From Akanthomyces muscarius (Eukaryota; Ascomycota; Sordariomycetes; Hypocreales; Cordycipitaceae), in assembly GCF_028009165.1 (NCBI RefSeq), contig NC_079243.1, positions 3,286,001-3,350,000 of the forward strand: 64,000 nucleotides of DNA, read 5' to 3'. Each line of letters begins with the position of its first letter. The first letter of the stretch is position 1. The notes beneath the pieces were generated by a model that did no database searches, was not told the DNA's origin, and saw nothing but the letters and a program-made list of their open reading frames with translations. Below, piece after piece: positions 22,458 through 34,330 of the stretch. The position numbers were made by a program, and so were the translations under genes.

Positions 22458-24280
22458 TCAAAGCTGTAAAATGACAATGTTGGTAGACATGCCTTCGACC
22501 GGTCCCAGCCGGACCTCATCATTCTTGATGCTCCAGGTTCCATTCCCCCAAACCACACTCTTGAGCTTCTTTGGCTGAATGGTCTCCGGCAGCGGCACCT
22601 TGACCGTCTGATTGATCGCTTCATACCCGCCATTCACCACATTCACCAACACCTGGTCCTCCCTCATCCAATACGCCGCATCCAGGACCCCGCTGCCCTC
22701 CATCTCAATCTTACTCGGCCTCTCCAGCACGAGGAATTCCCTGACCGGCGCCGTCGCCACCTTCTTCGCAAACCGCCCATGAATCTCGCCCAGGGCCTCG
22801 CTCGCCGGCCACACCCACGACAGGATCGACTTGGCCGCGTGGTTGAATGCGAGCGCGTTCATGGCCACCTCCTCGGCCTGCGTGGGGTCGCGGAACCAGT
22901 AGTCCTCGCCGTGGAAGCTCTGCGGGTTGTGCACCTTTGTCTTGGGCCACAGGCCGTGCCAGCGCTCGTACCGCGCGAGGGCGTCGAGGCGCCGCGGCAC
23001 GTCCTGCACGTTGCCGTCGCAGTTGTCGCAGCCGCAGTCGCCGTAGGTGGCGTTGCACGGCGTACCCCATTTGGAAAAGGTGGCGTTGATGGCGATGGGG
23101 TACGGGTCAGCCATGATGAAGTCGGCGCCGGCCGTGTATTCTTTAAAGTAGTAGTTTTGGCAGTTGAGCGTCACCGAGACGGGGTGGTACGGGTCAATCT
23201 TGCGGATGAGGTTGGCGGCGGACAGGGGCTGGTCAAAGGGATATTGCCAGCCATCGGGCCTGTATATCTGTCAGCGCGACTTCTACTCTTGGGAGATGTG
23301 ATACTTGCTCGTCTGTCCCCCAGTATGCGTAGATGGCGTCAAAGTCTTTAATGGCCGTCACCTGCTCCTGCACCGCCGTCAAGTTTCGAAAGTAGTCGCG
23401 CAGGTCGTACTGGTACTTGAGATCCAGCGAGTCCATGTACTCGTACTCGGCGCGCGACTTGAAGACGGTGCTCAGCGACACCATGCCCGTCAGCCCAAGA
23501 TCATGATATTTCTTAATCTGGTCCTTGGCGTCGTCTGCGCACAGGAAACGATCGCACAGCGCATAGAACCCGTACGGCAGCAGCGGTTCAAACTTGCCGT
23601 CCGTCTTGCCGTTGCGGAACAGAAACCCCCCATTCAGATTATCTAGCTTGGTGACGCTGCCGGTCTTCTTTTCCGGAAGGTAGTGCAGCTCGCTGGTGGC
23701 CGTGACGTTGGGTGCGCCCGCCTCGGTCGCGCCAAAGAGCACCACCTTGTACGGCTCGAGACTGGGCTGCAGTCCCGTCAGGTTAAAGGCAAAGAGGTTG
23801 TCGCGCGTGCCGACGCTGACGTTGCGCGAGACGAGCACGCTATTGTTGGCGACGAGGTTGATGGTGAAGACGACGGGCGGCGCGTCGGCGGGCGCGTCGA
23901 GCTTGGGCCACGGCACTCCGTACCACTTGGATATATCTGCATTAACAATAAACTCGCCCTGCGTCTCGCCTTCGAGGTAAATGTTGTAGCGCGGCTTGAA
24001 CTGGACATGAAGCGCGGGGCTGGGCAGGGCCTTTGGTTCGGTAGATTCACCGCCAGGCTCAAAGCTGGGATATCTGCAATAGTATTAGCATGTAGTTGTA
24101 GAATTTTGCGCTTTGATAACTTTGACGGCGCAAAGCACCACTCGCAAAGCACGGGTCAATTTACTCTGGTTTGTACACCTTGCCGCACCATCGCGGCCAG
24201 TCCGGATGGTTGCCCGTCTCTTGCGCGACGGCCGATAGCAGCACCGCCAATGGAGCAAAAAGACGCAATCCTGCTACCAT
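22458..24280 (-). CDS. secreted glycoside-hydrolase-like (TIM-barrel) protein with a probable GC-AG intron
   Basis: Three exons on the minus strand: 24165-24280, 23309-24073 and 22458-23259, giving 560 residues. Intron 1 is a GTAAAT...TTGCAG type. Intron 2 (23260-23308, 49 bp) fits only with a GC donor (GCAAGT): this choice joins GAC-GA to G-CCC and yields DEPDGW, whereas the nearby GT donor shifts the frame away from the obvious continuation. The product has a signal peptide (MVAGLRLFAPLAVLLSAVAQ), an N-terminal beta-rich part (~40-155), a barrel-like region with YGFYALCDRFLCADD, GLTGMVSLS, AYWGTDEPDGW (~290-300), DPYHPVSVTLNC and ADFIMADPYPI, a Cys-rich loop, then a C-terminal beta domain. 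Several NxT/S sites suggest glycosylation. I infer glycosidase action from layout; the Glu of DEPDG is a candidate catalytic residue. No exact family is claimed. Confidence 0.82.
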
Positions 24281-24730
24281 GTTCAATCAATTGATTCTGA
24301 GTTGTGCAGGATGAAGCTGGGACGTTGCGTCATGGAAAGAAGGAAAAAGTCGCGCTGGCCGTCGGGAGGAACTCGGTGTTCCAGAGTCACCACTATCGAC
24401 ATTCCTAATTGAGCAGCGGTGCAACGTCACGACGGCGCAGATCGGTACTGCCAAGGTACGAATCTGGGGTAAACACGTAAGGTAGCTGAAGCAGCCATAA
24501 GGCCGTAGTCGGTATGAATGAAATGCAAACTTTTGCAGCTAATTGCCGATGAATCTAGCTCTTTCGATCGGGCAATCCGGAATCTCAGTTGTACAAATGG
24601 GGGCGCACCTCGACGGCCGCTCCCGCTCCATTCCCGCCCAGGCTCGAGATCGGCCCCGCAGCCGCCGTCATCGAGCCTCGGTCTCACATCAACAAAACCA
24701 CCAACCACGACAAAAGACACGCCAGAGAAA

Positions 24731-26158
24731 ATGCCGTCGGCGTTGAGTACCATCCAGTTGGTCCTCTCCAAGATTCCCCTCCTCCTCAAGACCGTCCTCT
24801 TCTACCTCCTCTCGCTGAGTCCCACGGCGCGCAAATGGGACTTTCGCACCGAGCTCGCCGTCACCATGCTCCGGGAACTCCTGGGCAACGCGCCGCCGTC
24901 GACCGTCAGCGCGCAGCAGGCGCTCTTCATGCGCGATACCGGCGCCCGCGGCCGGATCTGGGTGAGCCGAACCACGCTGCCGGCGCCGCCCGAGGACGAC
25001 GTTCGGCAGCAGGTGCTGGGCGCCGTGGCGGCCCTGGGCTCCGGCGGCGAGAGGTACGCGGCGCCGCCGCTGCAGGACGTCGGCGGCGAGTGGGTGGGCG
25101 TCCGCCACGGCGTGTCGAGCTGGGCGGCGGAGCCGACGGGCCTGAGCGAGAGGGCCAAGTTTGACAGCCTGACAAGGGAGGCGGAGACGGACGTGACAAT
25201 ACTGTACATTCACGGCGGCGCCAACTATCTCATGGATCCGGTGTCGGCGCGCCCTGTCGCGCTGGCATACGCCACATACGCCAAGAGCCGCGTGTTCTCG
25301 GTGCGCTATCGTCTGGCGCCGCAAGGCCCGTTTCCCTCGGCGCTGCTGGACGCCTTTGTGGCGTACCTGTCGCTGCTGCACCCGCCGCCTGGGTCCTGGC
25401 ACGATGCCGTGCCCGCCTCGTCGCTCGTCATCACGGGCGACTCGGCCGGCGGCAACATCAGCATGTCGCTCCTCCAGCTTCTTCTCCAGCTGCACCGTTC
25501 AGCGCCAGGCAGCACTCTGCCGACGGTGCGCTTCCACGGCCGGGACGTCGGCGTGCCGCTGCCCGCGGGTGTGGGGCTCAACTCGCCGTCGCTCGACCTC
25601 ACGCGGAGCATGCAGTGGTCCGAGGCCTTCCTGCAATACGACTACCTGCCGACACCGAAGCTGTCGCCCGTGACGTCGCCGCCGTGCGCCGCGTGGCCGG
25701 CGGACCCCCCGCGCGTGCACCTGTACTGCGAGGGCAGCGCGCTGGCGCACCCGCTCGTGTCGCCCATGGCGGCGGCGGCGTGGGAGGGCGCGCCGCCCGT
25801 CTTCTTCGTCTGCGGCGAGGAGCTGCTGACGGACGAGGCCAAGACGGTCGCGCGGCGGATGGCGCGGCAGGGCGTGCCCGTGGTGTGGGAGCAGTGGGAG
25901 GCGATGCCGCACTGCTTCGGCATGGTGCTGACGTGGACGGAGGCGTCGCGGGTGTCGTACCAAGGGTGGGCGGACTTTGTGCGGGATGCGATCCGAGGTC
26001 GGGTAGAGACAAAGGGGTGCTACGTCTCGGTCAAGACGCTGAAGAGGAAGGAGGTGGATGTCAAGACGCTGACGACCATTAGCGACGAGGACGTGCTGGA
26101 GGGCATGGCGGCGGGCCGTCGACGAATAGAAGACAAGTTTGCATATCTTTTGAAATAG
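24731..26158 (+). CDS. alpha/beta hydrolase, HSL-like (fold 3) esterase
   Basis: A single exon of 475 residues from ATG 24731; the frame is open further upstream, but this ATG has a good AAA-ATG-CC context and starts the conserved part. A hydrophobic N-terminal segment (SKIPLLLKTVLFYLLSL, ~12-28) may anchor it to a membrane. The core shows YIHGGANYLMDP (oxyanion motif HGGA rather than HGGG, ~160), VRYRLAPQGPFPSALLDAF, the nucleophile elbow GDSAGGNIS (~238-246), an acidic candidate in CGEELLTDEAK, and the His in MPHCFGM (~396). It is probably a lipid or ester hydrolase; the substrate is unknown. It shares a 450-bp divergent promoter with the glycosidase-like gene. Confidence 0.88.
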   Translation: MPSALSTIQLVLSKIPLLLKTVLFYLLSLSPTARKWDFRTELAVTMLRELLGNAPPSTVSAQQALFMRDTGARGRIWVSRTTLPAPPEDDVRQQVLGAVAALGSGGERYAAPPLQDVGGEWVGVRHGVSSWAAEPTGLSERAKFDSLTREAETDVTILYIHGGANYLMDPVSARPVALAYATYAKSRVFSVRYRLAPQGPFPSALLDAFVAYLSLLHPPPGSWHDAVPASSLVITGDSAGGNISMSLLQLLLQLHRSAPGSTLPTVRFHGRDVGVPLPAGVGLNSPSLDLTRSMQWSEAFLQYDYLPTPKLSPVTSPPCAAWPADPPRVHLYCEGSALAHPLVSPMAAAAWEGAPPVFFVCGEELLTDEAKTVARRMARQGVPVVWEQWEAMPHCFGMVLTWTEASRVSYQGWADFVRDAIRGRVETKGCYVSVKTLKRKEVDVKTLTTISDEDVLEGMAAGRRRIEDKFAYLLK

Positions 26159-29157
26159 TGTAAATACGAGTACATAGACTTTGTAAATGTAAATGCTGCA
26201 TCGCAAGTATCCATGATCGTGTTTGATAGTTGATGTTGGCTTGGGCCCCATCAGAACAACGCACTGTCCGTGAGAAGGCTGACTCTCATCTAGGCGAATA
26301 CAATGGCATTACCGAATACAGTTATATGCACCTGAGATCTCGATTCGTATAATGACGACAGTTCAAACAAGCGAGGAAGTTTCAGTGAGACATGGGCTTC
26401 ATCTCGCAAGTTTCGGCGCTTTGAGTCGCGCCAATGCTGTTATAATGGCCTGGTCTTCCATGCTTGGCGGATAATTAGCATCTGGGAGAGCTAGCTGAGT
26501 CCCAGTCAGATTGAATCAATTACACGAAAAAGATGCTTCTCTCCAGTATGGCAATAGTGCCATGACCAGGGACCTCGTAAGCTGTCGGTGGGCTTTTCTG
26601 AGCTGGTGTTACGCCCACAAGTGACAGTCGAATCCCCGCAGTGCCACTTTCGATATCTGGACCGATTTGGTAAATCTAGATCGAGGTGATTATTCTCCGA
26701 ACCCAAAGAAAACAGTTTCCGCCATGCACCATTGCAGCCTCAGCTCAAGAAAGGTCTCACGGCTCAGCATCAAGTCGCTCCGTAAATGGAGTTGTCGAGG
26801 CAGATCGACAAGCTCGACTTGCTTGCTACACGAACAGCGCGTGCTATCGTCTTTGTCTCTAATCCAGCGCTTTGAATTAACAAAAACAACGAGAGTTGAG
26901 TTAGCCGGCACCAAATAATATTTTCCAGTCTCAAACGGCGGCATAGGCAGTAATGGCCAGGACATGGGCTTCTCCTCGCGCTGTTGCGAGAACGGCCTGC
27001 ATTGTACACCGCCAGAGAACAAAACATATATTCAAGCCGGAACAAATCAAAACAGCTGTGTAACAGCACCTATCGAGTTGGCTTTGCAGCCTGGTAAAAT
27101 CTGCTACACGTCCGTTTCGGCTGTTGCCGCGCACACCACAGTCCTTGGCATGGCTGGTCACACAGTTTGACAGCGATCAAACGCCAGGGCACCACGCAGG
27201 TACCAGCAGTGGGCCTCCCGCTGTCAGGGACGCATGGAATCGATCGACCTAATTAATATACAAACAGTTTGGGCAGCCACGAACGGCTATAGTGCAATGC
27301 GCGGGAGCGATATGCCAAGGGGACGCTACATCATCACTAACAGTGACGCTAAATCAATGTCTTTTTTCTTTTCTTTCCTCGCGGATCCTCGGTCGTGTCC
27401 GTCCATCTGCTTTGCTGGCACAATGCCGCCCCGAAACAAAGGTGAGCACTTGCGACACGCGCATGGTGGCGCAGCCAGATCAGAATTGCGGGCAAGCAAT
27501 TTCGTCGTGCCAGGTCGCCCGTCCCACCGGCCCCCCTGTGCCGGTTCGGTCCCCTAACCAGAATTTCTATATTTGTCGGAGTAGACGGGCACTGACAGGC
27601 AGGGTAGGCAGGGCTTGCAGGCTCGGTTTTTCGTGGAAATACGGGTGCGGAGAAAAGCCTCGCCGCTGTCGCGCTAACTATCTCAAGGTAGTCGAATTCT
27701 TCCTCCAGTGGAATGGCAGCTGCAGGGCAGCCCAAAGTAGTCGCCAAGGAGAGTTTTCAGGGCTGGGCTCGTGTGCCTTTTCCAGCCAAGCCGGATTCGT
27801 AGAGCCGTGCCAAGCGTATTAGTCTTCTTTTTGCCCCCTCTCAGTCTCTGGACCACGACCAGGCCTTGTCAATATGAGAATCGCTGCATCCGGCGGGCTG
27901 CAATGTGCCGCGGCCGCAACGCTAGCTCGAGGTTGAAAGAAGGCGACGTCATGGACCCGGGTACTGCGGCTTGGATGGAGGTCGTGATTCCAGCGTCGAA
28001 ATAGAGATGTGCGTGACGACAAGTTCGACAGCCAAACGTATTTTTCCCTGGTGTTTTGCGGTTCGTAATCAAACTACTGCACAATAGTGCGCGATGGCGA
28101 TGCGCCACTGGCCAAACTCGTATTGGGTTTGCTTGGCCAGTTGGCACTCTTTTTGCCGCTGGTTAGTTGGCAGGTTGCATGGCCGTCGGTAGAAGAGTGA
28201 ATGCCCAAGCAAATTTTTGTCTGGGCAAATCGTCGCCAAGCGGCATCGCCAGATCGCCCAGACAAGACAAGACGGCCGCTACCCGACGACATTGTGTGCG
28301 CAGCCCGCGCCGTCGGCAGTCACAGTCAACAAGAGAGCTGTCTTCAGGAGCAGGCTGGCAAAGACAGTGACGCCACGACGCGTGGACAAGGAGAGAGAAA
28401 AATGGCTCCGATAGACTTATTTCCCACACTATCCTCGCACGCCAGCCAAACATGCTTGAGCTAGCGGCGCTCAGAAATCCACAGCCTGCGCCAGGGTGTG
28501 GGTGGTCTATGAATGGCAGATGGTAGGTATGCGCCAGGCGACGCCACTGTCTTGTGGCCCCCCAGCCTGGCCGGAAATCATGGGCGGATACCTTTTAGCT
28601 TTAGTTGGTGACTTTGTTCGTATAGCATTCCTCGGCGCGATTTCGTGTACCTCTTCGAGTCTTGTTCGATGAGCGAGCCATATGTGTTGTTGCCGGCGGG
28701 CAGTGGCTCGGTCGCCCGCTCTTCCGTACCGCAGGCACTGTGAAAACGCAGGGCAGGCCCAACGACCGACTCGCGCGCAAAACCTCCTCACAGCCATTCA
28801 TTCATTCGCCCGGCGGTACTCATCCCTCCTCTTGCACGCTTACTTTTTGCCTCGATTAATTCTCCTGCGTCGCCCGTTTTTTTCTTGCATCTCCTCCTCC
28901 TGCACGGCCACCTCTGAATATCAATCACGCTCGCTTCACCTTCAACGTCAGCCGGCCTATTTTGTGCGCTGCCGTTTCTCGACTCATTCCAGCTCCTCGT
29001 CCCCTGGCGCATGACGTGAAGGCCCGTCTTGTTCCCCCCCCACTAGTCGCTCGCTTCCATCTATCCCTGCCGTCTCGGCCACGCGACCGACAAATACCAC
29101 CATCGTCCATCTCTACGCGCCCGACAGAGGACTGCCCTCGCCATCCTCCAATTCATC
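26159..29157. other. intergenic, 3 kb, no gene supported
   Basis: This lies between the esterase and the GH76 gene. Only short ORFs occur. A 110-codon minus-strand frame (26690-27022) was considered, but it has no recognised motif. The last ~300 bases are pyrimidine-rich and are probably the promoter and leader of the GH76 gene. Confidence 0.55.
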
Positions 29158-30717
29158 ATGAAGGCTTCCACGATTACCCAGGCCTTGCTCGGGCTCTCGG
29201 CCACCGCCTCGGCCGCCCAAATCAGTCTCGACCTGACCAGCGATAGTACGTCGTCGCCCAAAACTCAATCGCCGCTGCGCCGCCAGTCTCTCCATGTTAA
29301 CCAGCACTTTGTGCTTTCACAGCCTCCATCAAAAACACCGCCGGAACCCTCGCCTATGGCGTGATGAAATACTACAATGGAAACCAGACCGGCGGCATCC
29401 CCGGTCTTTTGCCTGGACCATACTACTGTACGTCGCGAAACGCTCCCCGAGGTCGTCTGCATGCGAGCTGCCCCCGACAAACACAATGCTAACGGCTGAA
29501 TGAAATCAGGGTGGGAGGCTGGTGGCATGTTTGGCCATATGATTGACTACTGGTACTACACAGGAGATGCCTCGTACAACGACGTGACTTTGCAGGGCAT
29601 GATGCACCAAATCACCCCCAAAGGTGACTTCCTTCCCGTCAACCAGACCAACGCCATGGGCAACGATGACCAGGGCTTCTGGGGTCTCACCTCCATGATG
29701 GCCGCCGAGGCCGTCTTCCCCAACCCCCCTTCCGATACGCCGCAATGGCTCGCTGGTGCCCAGGCCGTGTTCAACGAGTATGCTGTTCGTTGGGAGGAGG
29801 AAAACGGCCTCTGCGGCGGTGGTCTGCGCTGGCAGGTGTACTCCTTCCTCAACGGATGGGCTTACAAGAACAGTATCGCCAACGGTTGTTTCTTCAACAT
29901 TGCCGCCCGTCTTGCCCGCTTCACCGGCAACTCCACGTACGGTGAATGGGCTCAGAGAATCTATGACTGGGAGGTCAGCGCAGGTCTCATCACCGACGAC
30001 TACGTCATCTACGACGGTATCGAGGTCGACGACGCTACCAAGAGCTGCCAGAACATCCACAAGGTCCAGTTTACCTACAACGCCGGCGTCTGGCTCCAGG
30101 GTGCCGCCGCCATGTACGATTACAACAAGACTGATGCCTGGAAGGGCCACGTCGACGGCATCTTAAATTACACCGCGAGAACTTTCTTCAAGGACGGCAT
30201 CATGTACGAAGCCGCTTGTGAGACGGTTCACACCTGTGATCAGAACATGGTCAGCTTCAAGGGCTACCTGATTCGTTTCCTCGCCGCCACCGCCAAGATG
30301 GCTCCTTGGACCGCCGACTCCATCACCAAGATTATCAGCACAGCCGCCCAGGATGCCGTCAAGGTCTGCACCGGTGCCAACGGTGCCAAGTATCCCGGCC
30401 CTGATGGCACCGGATGCGGCTTCTCCTGGCTTAACGGTACAAACGATGGCTTGATGGGTGTTGGTCCCCAGATGGATGCCCTCGCGGCCGTCGTCTACAA
30501 CCTGCTTCCCAACGTCAAGGCCCCGGCCACGGACAAAGATCGTGGCACGTCCAAGGGTAACGCCGGCGCGGGCAGCACGCAAGCCCAGCCTTTGCCGGAG
30601 CCCCGAGCTATCACCGGAGGCGACCGAGCCGGCGCCGCCATTCTCACGGTTCTCATTGCCGCCGGCATCCTAGCGGGCAGCTTCTTTGTCACTAGCGATG
30701 TGTTTTCCTTTGCATAA
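29158..30717 (+). CDS. GPI-anchored GH76 alpha-1,6-mannanase (Dfg5/Dcw1 type)
   Basis: Three exons: 29158-29245, 29323-29427 and 29510-30717, with GTACGT donors and CACAG/ATCAG acceptors, giving 466 residues. The protein has a signal peptide ([19 protein letters not shown]), then the GH76 pattern: [41 protein letters not shown], the adjacent Asp pair in [61 protein letters not shown], and late Cys-containing segments. The C-terminus is hydrophobic ([19 protein letters not shown]), as expected for a GPI-attachment signal. Dfg5/Dcw1 proteins are thought to process GPI-mannoproteins and link them to the wall glucan. Many N-glycosylation sites are present. Codon use is typical of well-expressed fungal genes. 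Confidence 0.95.
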
Positions 30718-31361
30718 ACGGCCGTACTGGTTTTCACGTTAACCACTCATTCATTCTGGTTTCTTTTTTTCCGTCATTGTTATGTCTTTTTATATCCTTG
30801 ATTATTGGGCTGGTGCAGATCTTTGCGCTGTGACACGCAATCCTACAATGCTTTGCTACGTTTTTTCCTGTACATAGTGTAAAACGAGAAGTGGATGGCA
30901 AAGATACGGCGTTGAATACCTTGAAAGAGACAGAGATCTCTACCGAGACTCGCTGCGATGCGAGATATGGGAACATGTAGAGCAGGGTTTTGGGTTTTCT
31001 AAGTACGAGGCTCCAATACAACATCTTTAATCTAATAAAATTCTGACGGGTCTATAAAATGAACCTTACGGAGTCCAATTTTATTTTCCCACGGTCATGC
31101 AAGATATCCCTCTGTCCGAAGAAATCCCCCACGCCATTGGCGTAGCAGGTCCTCCCGCTCACCCCGCAGAGCAAGCTGCAGCCATTGCCAACCCCCACCT
31201 TACCCCCAACTTCTCAATACATCAACCCCTTCAGCTTCTCCTTCCAGCCCTTACCTGTTTTTATATCTATCCTCCTCTTTTTTCTTTCACTGCTCCTCCC
31301 ATCTCTCTCATCTCATTATACTTCCTCGCGCAACGGCTGTAGCTCCGTCGCATCCGCAACC
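30718..31361. other. intergenic between GH76 gene and DHA kinase gene
   Basis: This is 644 bases with no gene: the 3' region of the mannanase gene, then the promoter (TATA box listed separately) and CT-rich leader of the kinase gene. Confidence 0.6.
31053..31060 (+). promoter_or_regulatory. TATA box upstream of the DHA kinase gene
   Basis: TATAAAAT occurs about 300 bases before ATG 31362 and is followed by a long CT-rich tract (31240-31320). This is a canonical core-promoter arrangement; its use is inferred. Confidence 0.45.
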
Positions 31362-33193
31362 ATGTCGTCCAGGCACTTCATCAACGACGCCACGCACCTC
31401 GTCAACACGGCGCTGCACAGCCTTACCCTGACCAACCCCAACGTCGCTCTGGATGCCGAGCACAAGATCGTCTACCGCCGCGCCGCCTCGCATGCGTCGT
31501 CCTCGCCGCAAGTCGCTCTCCTCGCCGGCGGGGGTTCCGGCCACGAGCCCTCGTTTGCCGGCATGGTGGGGCCGGGGATGCTGTCCGCGGCCGTCGCGGG
31601 CACCATCTTTGCGAGCCCGTCGGCCGAGCAGGTGCGGCGCGGCATCATGTCGCGCGTGGACGCAGCACAAGGCGTGCTGGTCGTCGTCATGAACTACACG
31701 GGCGACATCCTCAACTTTGGCATGGCGGTGGAAAAGGCCAAGGCCGCCGGCATCGCGGCGGAGATGGTCGTCGTCGGGGATGACGTCGGTGTCGGGCGCG
31801 AGCAGGCGGGCAAGGTAGGCAGGCGCGGCATCGCGGGCACGGTGCTGGTGCTCAAGGTTGCGGGCGCGCTGGCGGCGCGCGGCGCGAAGCTCGAGGACGT
31901 CGCCAAGGTGGCCCGGCTGACGGCGGAGAACATTGTCAGCGTCGGCGCCAGTCTGGAGCACGTCCACGTACCCGGCCGTGCTGCCGCGGACGAGGACGCT
32001 GGCAGCTCCGGCCTGGCCCGCGGCGAGGTCGAGATCGGCATGGGCATCCACAACGAGCCCGGCTGCGAAAAGGCACGCCTCGAGCTCCCCGCGCTCGTGT
32101 CCAAGATGCTGGCGCAGCTGCTCGACGGGAGCGACAGCGACCGCGCGTTCCTGACCGTCAACTCCAACGAGGTCGTGCTGCTGGTCAACAACCTCGGCGG
32201 TGTGAGCGTGCTCGAGATGGGCGGCATCACGGCCGAGGTCGTCGCGCAGCTACGTAGCAAGCACAACATCCGCCCCGTGCGCGTCATCGCGGGCACGTTC
32301 ATGACGAGCCTCAATGGCATGGGCTTCAGCATCTCGCTGCTCAACGTCGTCAACACGAGCATCGACGGCGCGCCCAACATGGTCGAGCTGCTGGATGCGC
32401 CGAGCGAGGTCACCGGCTGGTCGGCGCCGATCCAGAGAACTACGTGGGAGGCGGCGGCCGGGCGCGGCGAGGAAGCCGCAGGAGAGGAAGCCGCTGCGGC
32501 TGCGCAGGACGTCAAGCCCAGTGGGCTCAAGTATGACCAGGAGGCGGCCAAGAAGGCGCTCACGACGGCGCTCAAGAATGTTATTGCGGCGGAGCCAGAC
32601 GTGACGAGATATGATACCGCCGTCGGAGACGGCGACTGCGGCATCGGTCTGAAGCGCGGCGCTGAGGGTACGTGCTTCTCTCCACCATTTGCTACATCCG
32701 TATACGCTAACAATGTAAACCAGCCGTTCTGAAGCATCTCGAGGGACATTCTCTCACGGGCGACCTCGTCGTCGACGTCGCCGGCATTGTCCCTGTTGTG
32801 GAGAACACCATGGACGGCACCTCTGGCGCTCTCTACGCCATCTTCCTCAACGCGCTCGTCCACGCGCTCCGCACGCTGTCCCCCGGCGAGGCTTCTCCCA
32901 GCCTCTGGGCGGCAGCGCTGAAGCAGAGCTGCGATGCCCTGTCCCGGTATACGCCTGCCCGCCCCGGCGACCGCACGCTCGTGGACGCGCTGTACCCATT
33001 CGTCGAGACGCTCGCGAGCTCGGGCGACGTTGGGCAGGCTGCGGAGGCGTCGCACAAGGCGGCCGATGCGACAAAGGGCATGAAGGCGAGCCTGGGCCGC
33101 TCCGTGTACGTCGGTGGCAGCGGCTACGAGGAGGTTCCCGATCCTGGTGCCTGGGGCCTTGCGTGCTTCTTCCAGGGTCTGGCCGGGAACTAA
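31362..33193 (+). CDS. dak1: dihydroxyacetone kinase
   Basis: This enzyme phosphorylates dihydroxyacetone with ATP and detoxifies it or feeds it into glycolysis from glycerol or methanol. Two exons (31362-32667 and 32724-33193; GTACGT...ACCAG intron) give 591 residues. ATG 31362 (MSSRHFIND) matches the family start; the frame is open further upstream only through a CT-rich leader. The DhaK domain shows LLAGGGSGHEPSFAGMVGPGMLSAAV with the substrate-linking His region, VVVMNYTGDILNFGMAVEKAKA and GIHNEPG. The DhaL domain after an Ala/Glu-rich linker (~365-390) shows the Mg-binding DTAVGDGDCG and the nucleotide-binding NTMDGTSGALYAIF. An AATAAA lies at 33273-33278. It converges on the SmD2 gene with stops 257 bp apart. 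Confidence 0.95.
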
Positions 33194-33450
33194 AATGCAT
33201 GCTGATGGCTTGTCTTGCCAGTAGTCAAAACCGTATGCCCCGCAGATTTGATAGCACATGAAATGAAATCGTAATAAAGATTGTATTTTTTTAACGCCTA
33301 AATTGTCCTGTGAGTCTCGCCAAAAGGACTGTACATGGAACCAACCAGAGCCCATCCCAATCTCAATGAAAAAAACACAATCAAAGCCCACGCGGTATCA
33401 AAGAAGCCCAGAAACAAAGTAAAAAATGCCCAGTCATATTTGTCCCCGTT

Positions 33451-34030
33451 CTAGCTTAGCAGCACCAGGATGACGCTATCACCTCTCAGGAACCTAGAAC
33501 AGAGAGGAAAAACAAGTCAGCAATCGTCCCACGTGAGAGGTCAGGGAGGGGCCGGGTGCGACGCACATCTTGCTAATGAAGCGATCTTTGTTGACGGGGC
33601 GTCCCTTTTTGCCGTCGGCCAGCCGCGGCGTCTCCGTCCACATCTCCTTGACGTTCTCGAGAACCATGTTGCAGTGGCGGTCAAAGGCCTTGACGCGGGC
33701 GAGCAGCTTGCGGTTGTTGCGGATGGAGATGAGCACCTGGACGTGCGAGCGCACGGCGGTCTGGAGGATGGAGAGGGGCCCGGCGGAGAATTCGTGCTCC
33801 TCGAGCTGCGCGATTTCGTATTCCCTATCGACACACGCAGGTTAGTCTCGGACTCGTCCTTGTTGCGTTTGCTTGCGTGGGGGGTGTGGTGGTGGTTTTC
33901 GCGTACGTGAGTTCGTTGCGCGGCTTGGTGAGGAGCTCCCTGGAGAGGACGAATTAGCAAGATGACACGGAAAATTCGCAGCGCTATAATGGTTAGAAAG
34001 AACATACTCGATGGGCTTGGTGTCGGCCAT
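33451..34030 (-). CDS. smd2: small nuclear ribonucleoprotein Sm D2
   Basis: A core Sm-ring protein of the U1, U2, U4 and U5 spliceosomal snRNPs. Four exons on the minus strand: 34008-34030 (23 nt), 33907-33939 (33 nt), 33567-33824 and 33451-33493, joining to 118 residues, the normal size. Donors are GTATGT, GTACGC and GTGCGT. Sm1 is visible in [48 protein letters not shown] and Sm2 in [20 protein letters not shown], both near-identical to the eukaryotic family. Two very short 5' exons make automatic prediction difficult. It is divergent from the 3-hydroxyisobutyryl-CoA hydrolase gene over 490 bp. Confidence 0.96.
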
Positions 34031-34330
34031 GGTGATGTGCAGATGTGGAGGGCTGGTTGTCAGGAAATGGAATTGGTTCAGACTTCTCGACGTAGCTTTG
34101 GCGGTGCTGCCTCTGCCAATGCTCAAAAACTCACAGACTTGGGTAGGCGGGCGGCCAAAGCACCTGATTGGCTGGCGCCGACCACGGACTGCTCCACAAC
34201 TCCAGCTACCAGGGAGCCCGCTACAGGCAAACCTGGCCAGGCCAAAATTGCTGGGCAGACGGCAAGTCTCTGCTACCCTCGGGCTAAAATTTTGGTGGAG
34301 AGCAGCAACGTTTAAGCGTGCGCCGAGAAG

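Noticed and set aside
26690..27022. 110-codon minus-strand ORF in the 3-kb spacer
   Set aside because: No signal peptide, domain or splice support; its composition looks like chance.
31694..33391. 565-codon minus-strand ORF antisense to the DHA kinase
   Set aside because: Ala/Ser-rich shadow of the kinase gene, crossing its intron and stop; no domain features.
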